A DNA stretch of 64,000 nt from an uncultured Verrucomicrobiota bacterium (GCA_902569115.1 CACFTI010000001.1:90211-154210), one strand, 5' to 3'; counted from the first letter of the stretch, positions 20,201-28,614 are shown. Numbers and translations are program-made. The notes: generated by a model from the letters alone, not told the origin.

Positions 20201-20669
20201 CGCTTCTATGGAACCGACCACTCTCGGGGAACACCAAAGTTCTGAGACTTTCCTAAGTGAGCCTGGGGAACACATACCAGGAAATGGACCCGGATCCGGT
20301 GCAGGTTCAATGGCATCAACCCCTTCCGCAAACCAAGCAATCGCTCAAGCACTTCAATCTTTGCAATTGGCCTCGGAAGCTCACGCACAACGCATGTCAC
20401 AACAACGTACTCAATTTATGATGGCTGATGCCCAGGGTAACCAAATAAATTCTTCTGATGGTGAATATCAAGTAAGCCCGGTAGCTGAAGTTGGTGACTT
20501 ACCAAAATTTGAACAAGTTATGAATGAAGATGAATGGGGTAAATTACCAGCCAAACTCGCGAAAGATCTAATGGAGGCAGAAAGGGAAAAAGTTTCTGAA
20601 AATTACCGCAATCAAGTTCAAGCATATTTTCAGGCAATGTCGGACAAAGCGAGGACTACCAAAAAATGA
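14250..20669 (+). CDS. Giant (2139-residue) membrane-anchored coiled-coil protein
   Basis: The N-terminus has membrane helices at about 23-48, 62-78 and 152-172. Extracytoplasmic beta-rich segments follow (about 195-520), in the style of large DUF4175-like proteins beside moxR in Planctomycetota and Verrucomicrobiota. Residues 520-1020 are helical. Residues about 1020-1850 are a long Ala/Glu/Gln/Lys/Leu-rich coiled coil with heptad-like AEEA, LAEEL and QEEA repeats. A Ser/Pro/Glu-rich linker leads to a conserved-looking tail with EWGKLPAKLAKDL then YRNQVQAYFQAM. ATG 14250 has a GGAG ten bases upstream, one of the few clear ribosome sites here. Its stop overlaps the next ATG (20666-20669). A structural role spanning the periplasm is likely; the function is unknown. 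Confidence 0.85.
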   Translation: MNPKLDPIITRKLNDFRSRRRNLILLRGLCSGTLSFLGVFVLIALLDYLTQGRISGDFRSGLSIIGYCIVLVTVWKTCINSLFQLPSAQKLARLLEQASPELKEDLLSAVELGISSHDSSDSDIFRNLVQKQASTKASKIDIKSILPLGTLKYWLRGTVALVVCTLALLQIPEFGSDLKLLMQRAILPGANLPPVTLYDVVILSPDENVTHTPSNEPLRVVARITPKREGITFKKVNLETKTAQKIRKVDLSKRSNEKYFVDYNVDDQAFAYRILVDDAPQTEWRNMGVAARPFIESFQKDFIYPDYTELKPVKTIENQGDLKAWEGTIINLSLSANQPIRSGRIEFKWLEKAEEVRQIKPDNENNILRTSIRMTHPGTYRIKNLIGNQLGWEGRPSSIFEITVIPDLAPSVKWIEPQERKLLVAPNDLLSFSALAEDDLGLARVEYLIKKNQGKWEVFPIPELLDPRGHKKAVLSFNLDLLKHKLKPGTLAQIKLRAQDLKGSRTETEAIELSVISRDFDLSQLHLLEKKSMVLENLEMIRTQTMLMQKNFQPSLKDFQQNKLDRSLFLEKSNQLENEFLLTAEEAYQDNLRALISMPRGADSFQLSMLAQAHGQIFHTFGTTWEKICSHAKNSTEANQVRAKANELSREVINRRMSISGNFRNVAQDLLNQHAETIAVAYLRSLHKRQNELLDHSEQGKTLPFLIRRQEVALSQWNPIAKTMSYSRDWQRSSTLKRIQSEQLKLLQSIDELGDDRKKLQIQITKWGQTIQNILRETQQKLASKSRESFRQKPEELYWNLHRNHLLWQKLDEKWKKAVQAQKKPEALSHAVIIALSQSDIVISETMMLSEVEQSRKDQNAIFVKDAGQTGRALIKIQQESRETDDYAELSEKSSKIASSFDLLLLQHHLIGSANQTLYFIRKESSTSSSWQGAECARQWGRVESVWKPILDSMSRMRLPNEVIEIMKKLPNQNYRKNIIREMQNRLKFDQKETKLIVEDANLVFQDLQKIISLLKDEVREARSFINENAPSIAELAKELAEETKIQKQKIEEISENNNQDLVDKKETLDNLNQEQEEISASVENFAQALRQEANIQNLLDEYGREIARDADDAAALVEETESKIAEKLNEATQGQNSEEIENFTKQTVEKQEELIDQLNLIAEHFEKLDEQESVAATRVELRDLGENLEIAEQLEEQYAQAERLADLAKLAPEDLLEELEEELKSNKAMQQELSDLAQDTVEDANDQLEDALTKEENLIDELEKENKELQKQKQEIAKQLKDLAKEAQKLAEQKIESVEKEAEKAQADTLSKKAEDLQEALAEEAQQTEEVIQSKPDTQELKDAALALADALEETSNDLQEIANDLNEQSELDSESALKKAEGAEKIAQETQAKVDSMEEKANQLQNKAQKAQQDSLKKQIEEEKAKEEVLESGDALEEAQELASQSRNDPTLQENLEEAKTKLAQKKENFRQAQESASLAKEKASQLTEEANLAQAEAEDAKQNAENAKQEAEEANALAEALTNPNLQDSVNEASKKGNELAQEAAEEANDLKQLAEELAEALDQLTEEAEGNAELLAEAEQTQQELAEDLFETSQELARAARHEERLDNPSAGEALEKIAESIEDTALNDLPETAQALENQALANELEDLAESAEELAEDLASNQPHGDEEIAGELNALAEETTDLIEENPSFAELQDQAEEFSTQANQTEESLSQLAEDLAGDAQAAQEVAESSGEAAEQAKADMQAAQSEANEAAREAENLAQASEEAAQALENGTGTQNQAIAAADNAAQLAAVAESAEEAFEKAQEQAQTDSNLANESIAEAEQAAKQAEEAADLAAAANELLDQFSETPPSNELANTDLPSAGMALNEVANALENQLEALENLQSGENINSYPDTTESKREEFQAGQSSAESPENFASAEDAFDSITPFSDPEVSEVLAQTLDTLDQAVFSTENPFNEPANSLPSESPPSGEPLQSASMEPTTLGEHQSSETFLSEPGEHIPGNGPGSGAGSMASTPSANQAIAQALQSLQLASEAHAQRMSQQRTQFMMADAQGNQINSSDGEYQVSPVAEVGDLPKFEQVMNEDEWGKLPAKLAKDLMEAEREKVSENYRNQVQAYFQAMSDKARTTKK

Positions 20670-21784
20670 GGGGTGTGTTTAAATTCCATCTGAAAAGCAG
20701 AGCAAAGATCCTCACGATTCTTCTATTCAGCTTAACATTTCACACAGGCAAATCGCAACCTGTCGAACAGTTCGAATCAACTGAATGGAAGAATCCATTC
20801 AAACCGGATGAAGTGGATAAAGCCATTGAATCAGGTATCCAGTTTCTTTTGAGCAATCAAAAGAAAGATGGGGCGATCTATGATAGAGGGAACCCTACTG
20901 CAATCACAGCCTTATCAGTTATGTCGCTTGCAGCGGTTGGTCACCTACCGATTCATCCCAATGAAAATGGCAGAGCTATGGCCAAAGCACTTGAATTTAT
21001 ACTTCTTGAAAAAAATCAAGATGAAGTTGGCTATTTTGGCAAACACGGAGGCCGTATGTATGGCCATGGTATTGTCACCCTAACCTTAGCTGAATTGTTG
21101 GGGATGGGAATGGACGAAAAGACTGATAGATCCATTCGGGAGAAATGCCAAAAAGCGATTGATATGATTCTCCGATCACAAAAAGTTCGTAAGAATCCGT
21201 CACAACAAGGAGGGTGGCGATATAGTCCCGATGCAAGAGATGCTGATTTGTCAGTGACTATTTGGCAATTAATGGCTTTGCGTTCAGCCAAAAACTCAGG
21301 CCTTGTCGTCCCTGGAGCAGCCATTACCGATGCGATCGAATACTTAAAACGATCTTACAAGTCGAAGCTCGATGAACAAGGTGCTCCCATTGATAAAAAG
21401 TCAGGGTTTGCATACCAACCCGGGGGACACCCAGAATATACAACGACTGCAGCTGGCTTGCTGGCCATGCAAGTCTGTGGACAATACGAGTCACCTTTTG
21501 TTCTAGGGGCTGCTGATTGGCTTCTCGATAATGCTCCAAAGACCAATCGGAAGTTTTTCTTTTACGGTACTTATTACTATGCCCAAGCCATGTATCAGCG
21601 TGGCGATGAACACGCGGAGAAAGCCCGCAAACTGGTGGAGGAAATTCTTCTTCCTATGCAAAAAGATAACGGAGCCTGGCAAGGAGGAGGCTCAGAATCA
21701 GGTACAGGGGAAGTATACTGCTCATCTATGGCCATGTTGGCTCTTGCCGTAAAATATCATTACCTGCCAATTTATCAGCGTTAG
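20666..21784 (+). CDS. Exported prenyltransferase/squalene-cyclase-fold (alpha-alpha toroid) protein
   Basis: A 372-residue protein with an N-terminal signal peptide (about 1-31). The mature part has repeated helical hairpins of the terpenoid-cyclase / prenyltransferase type: IESGIQFLLSNQKKDGAIYD, ITALSVMSLAAVGH, GWRYSPDARDADLSVTIWQL, YTTTAAGLLAMQVCG and DNGAWQGGGSESGTGEVYCS. The DADLSVT segment lies where cyclases carry an Asp-rich motif, but a full DxDD is absent and the protein is half the size of squalene-hopene cyclase, so enzyme activity in terpene synthesis is unlikely. It is coupled to the giant coiled-coil gene (ATGA overlap) and ends the moxR unit. It may be a periplasmic binding or scaffold partner. 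Confidence 0.85.
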   Translation: MRGVFKFHLKSRAKILTILLFSLTFHTGKSQPVEQFESTEWKNPFKPDEVDKAIESGIQFLLSNQKKDGAIYDRGNPTAITALSVMSLAAVGHLPIHPNENGRAMAKALEFILLEKNQDEVGYFGKHGGRMYGHGIVTLTLAELLGMGMDEKTDRSIREKCQKAIDMILRSQKVRKNPSQQGGWRYSPDARDADLSVTIWQLMALRSAKNSGLVVPGAAITDAIEYLKRSYKSKLDEQGAPIDKKSGFAYQPGGHPEYTTTAAGLLAMQVCGQYESPFVLGAADWLLDNAPKTNRKFFFYGTYYYAQAMYQRGDEHAEKARKLVEEILLPMQKDNGAWQGGGSESGTGEVYCSSMAMLALAVKYHYLPIYQR

Positions 21785-21788
21785 TGAT

Positions 21789-22637
21789 CTACAATCGTAA
21801 GGCTTTCTCGTTCAATCCGTAAACTTGAGTAGCCACCTCCCCTTCGATCAAGCTTTGTTCATTTTCACTAAGCTTGGAAATGAACTCACGACAAATTTCA
21901 ACCCATGGACCATATTCAATAGCCAATCTTGCAACCGGCCAATCCGAACCGAACATCATTCTTTGCGGACCAAAAGCGTCGAGAGTAATCTCCATGTAAG
22001 GAAATAAATCGTCCTTTTTCCAACTTCCCCAGTCTGCCTCTGTGGCAATTCCGGAAAGTTTACAGGAAACATTTTCTCGCTTGGCTAATTCATACATTTG
22101 CGATTTCCATGGCTCGATTAGGGAATCTCCAATCCTTGGTTTGGCGATATGATCCAATACGAATACTTGATTCGGATGCCGGTCAACAAACTCAATAGAT
22201 GGAGCGAGCTGTCTTTCATAAATTAAAATATCATACACCCAGCCATGCTCTTTGATCAAACTGACTCCCCGGTTAAAATGTTCTCCAAGAATAAAATCAT
22301 CATCTGGTTCATCCTGAACGACATGGCGAATCCCCTTAAGTAAATTATTGTCAGAGTATTTATCCATTAAATCTCCAACATTCGCATCTGCTAAAGGAAG
22401 CCACCCCACAACTCCCAAAATAAAATCATGCGCCTTAGCATGATCAAGCAAGTCATCTGTTTCGCGTAAAGATTGATCCGCCTGCACGGAGACAACACCA
22501 TCAATCCCAACAGCAGAAATCTCACTCCTCAAATCTGGAGGCTGGTAATCAACCTTCAGAATATTCATTTCATCATTCATCCATGAATAGGTCTTGGGGT
22601 CATATTGCCAAAAGTGATGATGAGAATCTATTTTCAT
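21789..22637 (-). CDS. Amidohydrolase-2 family hydrolase (L-fuconolactonase-like)
   Basis: A 282-residue TIM-barrel hydrolase starting with MKIDSHHHFWQYDPKTYSWM, where HHHFW is the N-terminal metal-binding strand of the COG3618 group. Further barrel motifs are VSVQADQS, GIRHVVQDEPDDDF, FVLDHIAKP and MMFGSDWPVA (catalytic Asp). Characterised relatives hydrolyse sugar lactones such as L-fuconolactone. The actual substrate is not shown by the sequence, and no sugar genes flank it. The start ATG lies three bases after the stop of the upstream DA1-like gene, and its stop faces the toroid gene with four bases between. Confidence 0.85.
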   Translation of the reverse strand: MKIDSHHHFWQYDPKTYSWMNDEMNILKVDYQPPDLRSEISAVGIDGVVSVQADQSLRETDDLLDHAKAHDFILGVVGWLPLADANVGDLMDKYSDNNLLKGIRHVVQDEPDDDFILGEHFNRGVSLIKEHGWVYDILIYERQLAPSIEFVDRHPNQVFVLDHIAKPRIGDSLIEPWKSQMYELAKRENVSCKLSGIATEADWGSWKKDDLFPYMEITLDAFGPQRMMFGSDWPVARLAIEYGPWVEICREFISKLSENEQSLIEGEVATQVYGLNEKALRL

Positions 22638-22639
22638 AT

Positions 22640-23695
22640 TTATTGTAAGGTTGGAGGTTTTGACTTTCTTTTCATTTCGGCAAGCAGAGCTGGCCAGCCA
22701 AGAACTGAAAGGCGTTGTTTCATCCTCCGGTACCCTGCTCCATAAACAGGGTTGTCACTCTGCTTCATGTTTTCAAGAATAATTGAGGCAAGCTTCCCTT
22801 TCTCTTTGAAAAGAGTTGCTTCCGAAACAAGGTTGCAAAAGCCCTCAACCACCGCAGGGATATCCTCAATAAATCTCTCATTAAGCCATATATGGGCATA
22901 TTCGTGAGCCAATACAGATGAACATTCAATGTGAGGCATTCCATGAAGGATAAAAATATCGTGATCAAATGTTGTACGAGTAAATTTTCCATCGCTAACA
23001 ATTTTATAGCTTGTAAGGGTCAAGCCCCGAAGATTGCCACGAGCATTAATTTTTAGTGCCTGCTTATCAATAACCTGCTTTGCCACTACACGAATATTCA
23101 CATTCCCCTTAGGAAGAGAAATTCCTAATGAAGACAAAGTTGGCCACACTCGCCTTCTTACTTCCTCCATTCTTTTTACATCATATACGCCATCGGACGC
23201 ACAGGATAAACAATTGATTCTTCCATCCTTTAAAATTTGTTTAGTCGAAAGCATTCGAGGTGAAATTATTTTTGAGCAAGAATCACATACTTTTGCTTTA
23301 TGAAAGTGGTTCGAATGAACTAATCCGCCCCATTCATCTCTCTTTAATTTTTCACCACCTTGAAATCCTTCATTGCAAACTAAGCATGTAAAACATTGCT
23401 CATGAAATTTATAAGGGCCAGCTTCTTTAATTGGAGAATTCCCAAGCCTTTCTGAACAACGGTGACATCTTAATATCCTTGACCAATCTCGTATAAATTG
23501 TCGATCAGATGGAATAAAGCGGTTGATCAAAAATCGATATTCCCGTTCCTCAATCCTAATGCCCACCTCATCACCTTCAACTTCAAAAAGTTCGCCTAAT
23601 TGCGTTTTACCCTCAACCGTTGTCCACAACCTGTTCGCTGCAAATGGAGTAGAAAAAGTCAGAATTAAGCAGAGCAAATATGGTATTCGTCCCAC
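22640..23695 (-). CDS. Exported SHD1-LIM-DA1-like metallopeptidase
   Basis: A 351-residue protein. Residues 1-20 are a signal peptide. Residues 22-71 resemble an SHD1 domain (RLWTTVEGKTQLGELFEVEG), frequent in Verrucomicrobiota and Planctomycetota. Next is a LIM-type double zinc finger: C77, C80, H98, C101, then C104, C107, H130 or H132, and C137, C140, C162, C165. The C-terminal half is a DA1-like peptidase with SVLAHEYAHIWLNERF giving the HExxH zinc site (H264, E265, H268) and AVVEGFCN giving the third ligand Glu284. Plant DA1 has the same LIM-to-HExxH order and is a ubiquitin-activated protease; a bacterial copy with a signal peptide would act outside the cytoplasm. The substrate is unknown. 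It sits 15 bases after argH. Confidence 0.87.
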   Translation of the reverse strand: MGRIPYLLCLILTFSTPFAANRLWTTVEGKTQLGELFEVEGDEVGIRIEEREYRFLINRFIPSDRQFIRDWSRILRCHRCSERLGNSPIKEAGPYKFHEQCFTCLVCNEGFQGGEKLKRDEWGGLVHSNHFHKAKVCDSCSKIISPRMLSTKQILKDGRINCLSCASDGVYDVKRMEEVRRRVWPTLSSLGISLPKGNVNIRVVAKQVIDKQALKINARGNLRGLTLTSYKIVSDGKFTRTTFDHDIFILHGMPHIECSSVLAHEYAHIWLNERFIEDIPAVVEGFCNLVSEATLFKEKGKLASIILENMKQSDNPVYGAGYRRMKQRLSVLGWPALLAEMKRKSKPPTLQ

Positions 23696-23710
23696 GATTT
23701 CCGTTTTCAG

Positions 23711-25117
23711 TTAATCGGATAAAATAGAATTCCAATGGGCAATTCTTGAAGCTATCTGTTTCGGGCCGGGCATCCCGGGTTTTTCTCGCATCGAGAATGC
23801 CCTCTTCAGATCGAAAACTTCCCGCCAATCATTTGTGAGAAATTCAGAAATTTGCTTTGCATCCTCATCGGGAATTTCACTTAAACGAATACCTTGAGAC
23901 TCAGCAAGCCCCACTAGTTCTCCAACCACATGATGGGCCTGCCTGAAAGGAAGGCCTTTACTGACAAGAAAATCCGCTAAATCCGTCGCAAGAAGCAAGG
24001 GGTCTGACGCGGCCAGTTGACATTTTTTCTCGTTGAAAACAGTTTCTTCCATGCATCCTTTGACCACAGCCAGGCACAAAGACAACTGATCATAGCTATC
24101 AAAAACAGGTGGCTTGTCTTCCTGTAGATCGCGATTGTAGGTCAAAGGAAGGCCTTTAACTAAGACCAGCAGGTTTGTAAGATTCCCGACAATCCTGCCG
24201 GTTTTCCCCCGGATTAATTCATAACAATCAGGATTTTTTTTCTGAGGCATTAACGAGGAACCCGTGGTAAAAGAATCCGGCAGTGTGACAAACCCGAATT
24301 CCGATGAATTCCAAAGAATAAAGTCTTCCGCAAGCCTAGACAAATGAACAGCAGTCATGGAACAGGCACTTGCAAATTCCAAGAATAAATCACGGTCTGC
24401 GACCGCATCCATGCCATTGGCAGTCAAGCAAGCATTTCCATCATCATCCACGAACCCTAGGATCTTAGCGGTATATTCGCGGTCCAAAGGAAGAGTGCTA
24501 CCGGCAATTGCTCCAGATCCTAATGGGCAGGCATTCGCATGCTTAGCAACGACTGAAAACCTCTCATGATCTCGACCTAATGATTCGATATGGGCAAGCA
24601 TATGATGCCCGACCGTAACTGGTTGTGCCCTTTGCAAGTGAGTGTAACCTGGAATTGGAAGGGACGCGTATTTCTCAGCAATAAATAATAGCGCTTGCAT
24701 TGCACCTTCAAGACTGACTTGCAAATTAGAACAAGCGTCCTTGAAAAAGAGTCGCATATCTGTTGCTACCTGGTCGTTTCGACTTCTCCCAGTATGCAGT
24801 TTGTCCGCTGCCTTAGTTTTTCCACGCAACGCCTGCTCTAAATTCATATGAACATCTTCCATCTCAAGTTTCCAAGGAAAATCATCCTTAAGAATCTCTT
24901 CCTGTAACTCTTGAATTCCAAGTTCAATCTCCTTTAACTCTTCTGCGGAGATAAGGCCTACATAAGCAAGCATAGCCGCATGCCCGAGACTTCCCTTTAA
25001 ATCATATGAAGCGAGTCTTTTATCAAATGATACGGATTCTCCGAATATTTGCATCAGGGCGTCTGGTCGGGATGAAAATCTCCCGCCCCATGTGGCATGC
25101 TTTGTTTCGTTTGGCAT
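23711..25117 (-). CDS. argH: Argininosuccinate lyase
   Basis: A 468-residue enzyme of usual length that splits argininosuccinate into arginine and fumarate, the last step of arginine synthesis, in the cytoplasm. The fumarase/aspartase-superfamily signature GSSLMPQKKNPD is intact, as are TGRSRNDQVATDMRL and the catalytic-His strand GYTHLQRAQPVTVGHHMLAH (the general base region). ATG 25117 gives the standard N-terminus (ATWGGRFSSRPD). No other arg genes are nearby. It follows the sdh operon by 69 bases on the same strand and may be read with it at a low level. Confidence 0.97.
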   Translation of the reverse strand: MPNETKHATWGGRFSSRPDALMQIFGESVSFDKRLASYDLKGSLGHAAMLAYVGLISAEELKEIELGIQELQEEILKDDFPWKLEMEDVHMNLEQALRGKTKAADKLHTGRSRNDQVATDMRLFFKDACSNLQVSLEGAMQALLFIAEKYASLPIPGYTHLQRAQPVTVGHHMLAHIESLGRDHERFSVVAKHANACPLGSGAIAGSTLPLDREYTAKILGFVDDDGNACLTANGMDAVADRDLFLEFASACSMTAVHLSRLAEDFILWNSSEFGFVTLPDSFTTGSSLMPQKKNPDCYELIRGKTGRIVGNLTNLLVLVKGLPLTYNRDLQEDKPPVFDSYDQLSLCLAVVKGCMEETVFNEKKCQLAASDPLLLATDLADFLVSKGLPFRQAHHVVGELVGLAESQGIRLSEIPDEDAKQISEFLTNDWREVFDLKRAFSMREKPGMPGPKQIASRIAHWNSILSD

Positions 25118-25185
25118 GATAATATATCATCCAAAGGTTCGGCCTTGCCGCAACCAAATTTCAGTTACTAGCCCAAACAGCTTGC

Positions 25186-25938
25186 TTAAGCAAAAATAGA
25201 CTTAATTTTCGCTTTAGCGTGATCCCGGTTCAGTTTCGCAATGTAATCAAGGGATATATCTTTGGGGCAAGCAGCAGAACATTCGCCGTAATTTCTGCAA
25301 TTGCCAAAACCGGCCTCATCCATGGCAGAAACCATAGCAAGCACTCGCTTATCTTTCTCTGCTTGCCCTTGCGGAAGCATGTTAAGGTGCCCCGCTTTCG
25401 CAGATGTGAAAAGCATGGCGGATGCATTTTTACAGGATGCCACACATGCACCACATCCGATACACGCAGCAGCATCCATTGCCTTGTCAGAATCGTCTTT
25501 CGGTACAGGTAATGCGTTACCATCAGGTGCGCTGCCAGTGCGAACAGTGATAAAACCTCCGGCCTGGGTAATGCTGTCAAAGGCAGAGCGATCAACCACT
25601 AGATCTTTGACCACAGGAAACGCCTTTGCCCGAAACGGTTCGATGGTGACTGTGTCGCCGTCTTCAAATTTACGCATGTGGAGTTGGCAAGTTGTAGTGG
25701 AGTTTTCAGTGCCATGTGGAAGCCCGTTAATCGTAAGAGAGCACATGCCACAAATACCTTCGCGACAATCATGATCAAAAACAACTGGTTCAGTACCTTC
25801 TTCCAAAAGCTGTTCATTTAATTGATCCATCATTTCAAGAAAGGACGAATCCTCTGAGACATTGTCTAAGGTGTGAGTTTCAAAGCGACCTTCATCATTT
25901 CGGTCGTCTTGCCTCCAAACTTTGAGAAACAATTTCAT
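25186..25938 (-). CDS. sdhB: Succinate dehydrogenase/fumarate reductase iron-sulfur subunit
   Basis: A 250-residue electron-transfer subunit. The [2Fe-2S] ligands are C58, C63, C66 and C84 ([10 protein letters not shown] and TTTCQLH). The [4Fe-4S] and [3Fe-4S] ligands are C159, C162, C165, C169 and C214, C220, C224 ([26 protein letters not shown]). It passes electrons from the flavin subunit to the membrane cytochrome at the inner face of the membrane. Gene order sdhC-sdhA-sdhB and the single cytochrome gene are those of the b558 (Bacteroidota/Bacillus-type) complex. Seven bases separate it from sdhA. Confidence 0.96.
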   Translation of the reverse strand: MKLFLKVWRQDDRNDEGRFETHTLDNVSEDSSFLEMMDQLNEQLLEEGTEPVVFDHDCREGICGMCSLTINGLPHGTENSTTTCQLHMRKFEDGDTVTIEPFRAKAFPVVKDLVVDRSAFDSITQAGGFITVRTGSAPDGNALPVPKDDSDKAMDAAACIGCGACVASCKNASAMLFTSAKAGHLNMLPQGQAEKDKRVLAMVSAMDEAGFGNCRNYGECSAACPKDISLDYIAKLNRDHAKAKIKSIFA

Positions 25939-25945
25939 ATTTAAA

Positions 25946-27862
25946 TTATTTGTAGCTACGCACAGCCAATTTCACATTATCATATGTTAACTTTTCCTGG
26001 TGACGGTCGGGGGTCTTACCATCACCATCAAATTCCCATACGGCAGCATGTGCAAAGTTTTCATCGTCCCGAACTGCTTCGCCGTCTTCGGTTTGATGTT
26101 CTTCGCGAAAATGCCCCCCACAGGACTCGTTACGCTCAAGAGCATCGCGACAAAGCAACTCTCCAAAATCCAAAAAGTCACGTACACGCCCAGCACGTTC
26201 AAGCTCTGCATTTAAATTATCACCTGAACCAGGAACCAAAAGGTTTTTATTAAAATCATCGCGAAGATCCTGAATTTGACCGATCGCTTTATTTAAACCT
26301 TTTTCATTCCGAGCCATACCTGCATATTCCCACATGATCTGCCCGAGTTCTTTGTGATAGGAACGGGAGGAGCGCTTACCTTTGGAAGAAACCAACTGAT
26401 CTACCCTTTCCCGAACTGATTCCATGACTTCCTTAACTTCCGGGGAGTCTGGGCTGATCGCACCCGCACCTGATTTAGCCAGATAGTCGCCTATGGTGTA
26501 TGGGATAACAAAATAGCCATCGCTCAGTCCCTGCATTAAGGCACTCGCCCCAAGACGGTTTGCACCATGGTCCGAGAAGTTTGCCTCTCCAAGTGCAAAG
26601 CAACCGGGAATGGTTGTCATCAAATTATAATCAACCCATAATCCACCCATGGTGTAGTGAATAGCTGGGTAGATGCGCATTGGGCGCTGGTACGCGTTCT
26701 CTCCCGTAATCCTCTCGTACATTTGGAAAAGGTTTCCGTATCTTTCACGAATAGCACTTTCTCCAAGGCGAGTTATAGAGTCAGAAAAATCAAGATATAC
26801 GCCTCTTCCTCCAGGCCCTACCCCTCGGCCTTCATCACAAGCTTCCTTAGCGGATCGACTGGAAATATCTCGTGGTGCTAAATTACCAAAACTAGGGTAT
26901 TTTCTTTCCAAATAATAATCCCGATCAGCTTCTGCAATGTCATTGGGGTTTTTACCGGTATCTTCCGCATTTTTGGGGACCCAGACTCGACCGTCATTAC
27001 GTAAGGATTCCGACATCAAGGTGAGTTTGGATTGATGATCTCCTGCCACCGGGATGCAAGTTGGATGGATTTGAGTAAAACATGGGTTCGCAAACCCTGC
27101 ACCGCGACGATACGCACGAAAGGTGGCCGTAACATTACAGCCAATTGCATTGGTCGAAAGGTAATAAACATTACCATAACCACCCGTGCACAAAAGCACC
27201 GCATCCGCGGTCCATGCTTTGGTTTCTCCAGTGGCAAGATTACGGGTGATAATTCCTTTGGCGTGTCCATCCACAACAACAATATCCAGCATCTCTTGCC
27301 GAGTGTGCATTTTCACCTGCCCAGCGGAAATTTGACGACTTAGTGCACTGTATGCACCTAATAAAAGTTGCTGGCCGGTTTGACCGCGGGCATAAAAAGT
27401 TCGGCTCACTTGAGCCCCACCAAAAGAACGATTGGCCAATAATCCACCGTATTCACGAGCGAAAGGGACACCTTGGGCTACACATTGGTCGATTATATTG
27501 GTACTTACCTGAGCAAGCCGATAGACATTCGCCTCTCTTGAACGAAAGTCACCACCTTTGACAGTGTCATAAAAAAGTCGATGGATACTATCTCCGTCGT
27601 TTTGATAATTTTTGGCCGCATTGATTCCCCCCTGTGCCGCAATAGAGTGGGCACGCCTCGGGGAGTCCTGATAACAAAAACAGTCTACATTATATCCCAA
27701 CTCACCAAGAGTGGCGGCTGCGGAGCCACCTGCAAGCCCAGAACCAACGACAATGACCTTGTATTTTCTTTTATTGGCTGGGTTAACCAGTTTGGATGAG
27801 AATCGATGATTGTCCCACTTGTCTGCTAAAGGGCCTTCTGGAATTTTGGAATCAAGGTTCAT
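25946..27862 (-). CDS. sdhA: Succinate dehydrogenase/fumarate reductase flavoprotein subunit
   Basis: A 638-residue flavoprotein that oxidises succinate to fumarate. It has the FAD-binding Rossmann start [20 protein letters not shown], the flavinylation segment [16 protein letters not shown] (covalent His) and the substrate-site stretch [14 protein letters not shown]. The frame also opens with a TTG at 27886 overlapping the sdhC stop (TTGA); the ATG at 27862 was chosen because the eight added residues are not family-like, but the upstream TTG fits the coupling pattern seen elsewhere in this window. It is encoded in one operon with sdhC before and sdhB after it. Confidence 0.95.
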   Translation of the reverse strand: MNLDSKIPEGPLADKWDNHRFSSKLVNPANKRKYKVIVVGSGLAGGSAAATLGELGYNVDCFCYQDSPRRAHSIAAQGGINAAKNYQNDGDSIHRLFYDTVKGGDFRSREANVYRLAQVSTNIIDQCVAQGVPFAREYGGLLANRSFGGAQVSRTFYARGQTGQQLLLGAYSALSRQISAGQVKMHTRQEMLDIVVVDGHAKGIITRNLATGETKAWTADAVLLCTGGYGNVYYLSTNAIGCNVTATFRAYRRGAGFANPCFTQIHPTCIPVAGDHQSKLTLMSESLRNDGRVWVPKNAEDTGKNPNDIAEADRDYYLERKYPSFGNLAPRDISSRSAKEACDEGRGVGPGGRGVYLDFSDSITRLGESAIRERYGNLFQMYERITGENAYQRPMRIYPAIHYTMGGLWVDYNLMTTIPGCFALGEANFSDHGANRLGASALMQGLSDGYFVIPYTIGDYLAKSGAGAISPDSPEVKEVMESVRERVDQLVSSKGKRSSRSYHKELGQIMWEYAGMARNEKGLNKAIGQIQDLRDDFNKNLLVPGSGDNLNAELERAGRVRDFLDFGELLCRDALERNESCGGHFREEHQTEDGEAVRDDENFAHAAVWEFDGDGKTPDRHQEKLTYDNVKLAVRSYK

Positions 27863-27882
27863 AATTTGGGATTTTGGGTAAG

Positions 27883-28614
27883 TCAATTAGAGGCAAGTGT
27901 TTCCGTACTTGCGGTAATATCAAATATGGTAATAATACCCCAATTTTGGGCCAAGACAAGTAGTGGGACAATGGAAAATCCTGTAAAAATGAGCCATGCA
28001 TAAGCCTTTGCAGTAAGCTCCAGCTTACCTCGCCAATTTTCGGATCGAAAGCCTAAGGACTGAAATGCACTGCTAACGCCGTGGGCCAGATGTCCGCAAA
28101 GTAAAAACATAGCGACAATATAAAAAACAGATATCCAAGTGTGCTGAAATCCAGCGAGAACCATAGAATAAACATCATGGATTTCATTGGAATCAGGCGA
28201 GCCAACTACAGTCATCATCTCACTATACTCAGGATAGATCGTGCGGATCGTAAAATGGAGTAAATGAAAGACAATAAAAGCGAGCAAAATGGATCCGGTA
28301 AGCCCCATCCTTAAGGAGGCAAGCCCGGCTCTTTTTGTTGTCTCGATGTAGTTTTGATTCGGACGAGCCCGTCGATTCTCTTTAACTAATTGATATGCCG
28401 TGATGGCATGAATAATAACAGCTGCGAGAAGAAATAAACGCGATCCCCATAGAATGGGTAGAGGAAGCGACTGTAAAGCATGGGCATATGCGTTTATCTT
28501 TTCCTGCCCCATCAGTATTTGTAAGTTGCCCGCCATGTGCACAAAAACAAAGCCGATAAGAACAAGCCCCGATAAGGCCATAAGGTATTTTTTTCCAATA
28601 GAGCTAGTAAACAT
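27883..28614 (-). CDS. sdhC: Succinate dehydrogenase cytochrome b558 subunit
   Basis: A 243-residue membrane protein with five hydrophobic helices, matching the single-chain di-heme b558 anchor that replaces SdhC plus SdhD. Candidate heme-ligand histidines lie in [30 protein letters not shown] and [17 protein letters not shown]. It anchors SdhAB and hands electrons to a quinone, probably menaquinone in this type. It is the first gene of the operon. The 201-base divergent region to pyrG must contain its promoter; no clear -35/-10 pair was picked. Confidence 0.93.
   Translation of the reverse strand: MFTSSIGKKYLMALSGLVLIGFVFVHMAGNLQILMGQEKINAYAHALQSLPLPILWGSRLFLLAAVIIHAITAYQLVKENRRARPNQNYIETTKRAGLASLRMGLTGSILLAFIVFHLLHFTIRTIYPEYSEMMTVVGSPDSNEIHDVYSMVLAGFQHTWISVFYIVAMFLLCGHLAHGVSSAFQSLGFRSENWRGKLELTAKAYAWLIFTGFSIVPLLVLAQNWGIITIFDITASTETLASN

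Noticed and set aside
23615..23630. DnaA-box-like TTGTCCACAA
   Set aside because: A single copy inside the coding part of the DA1-like gene, without neighbouring boxes, AT-rich element or origin genes.
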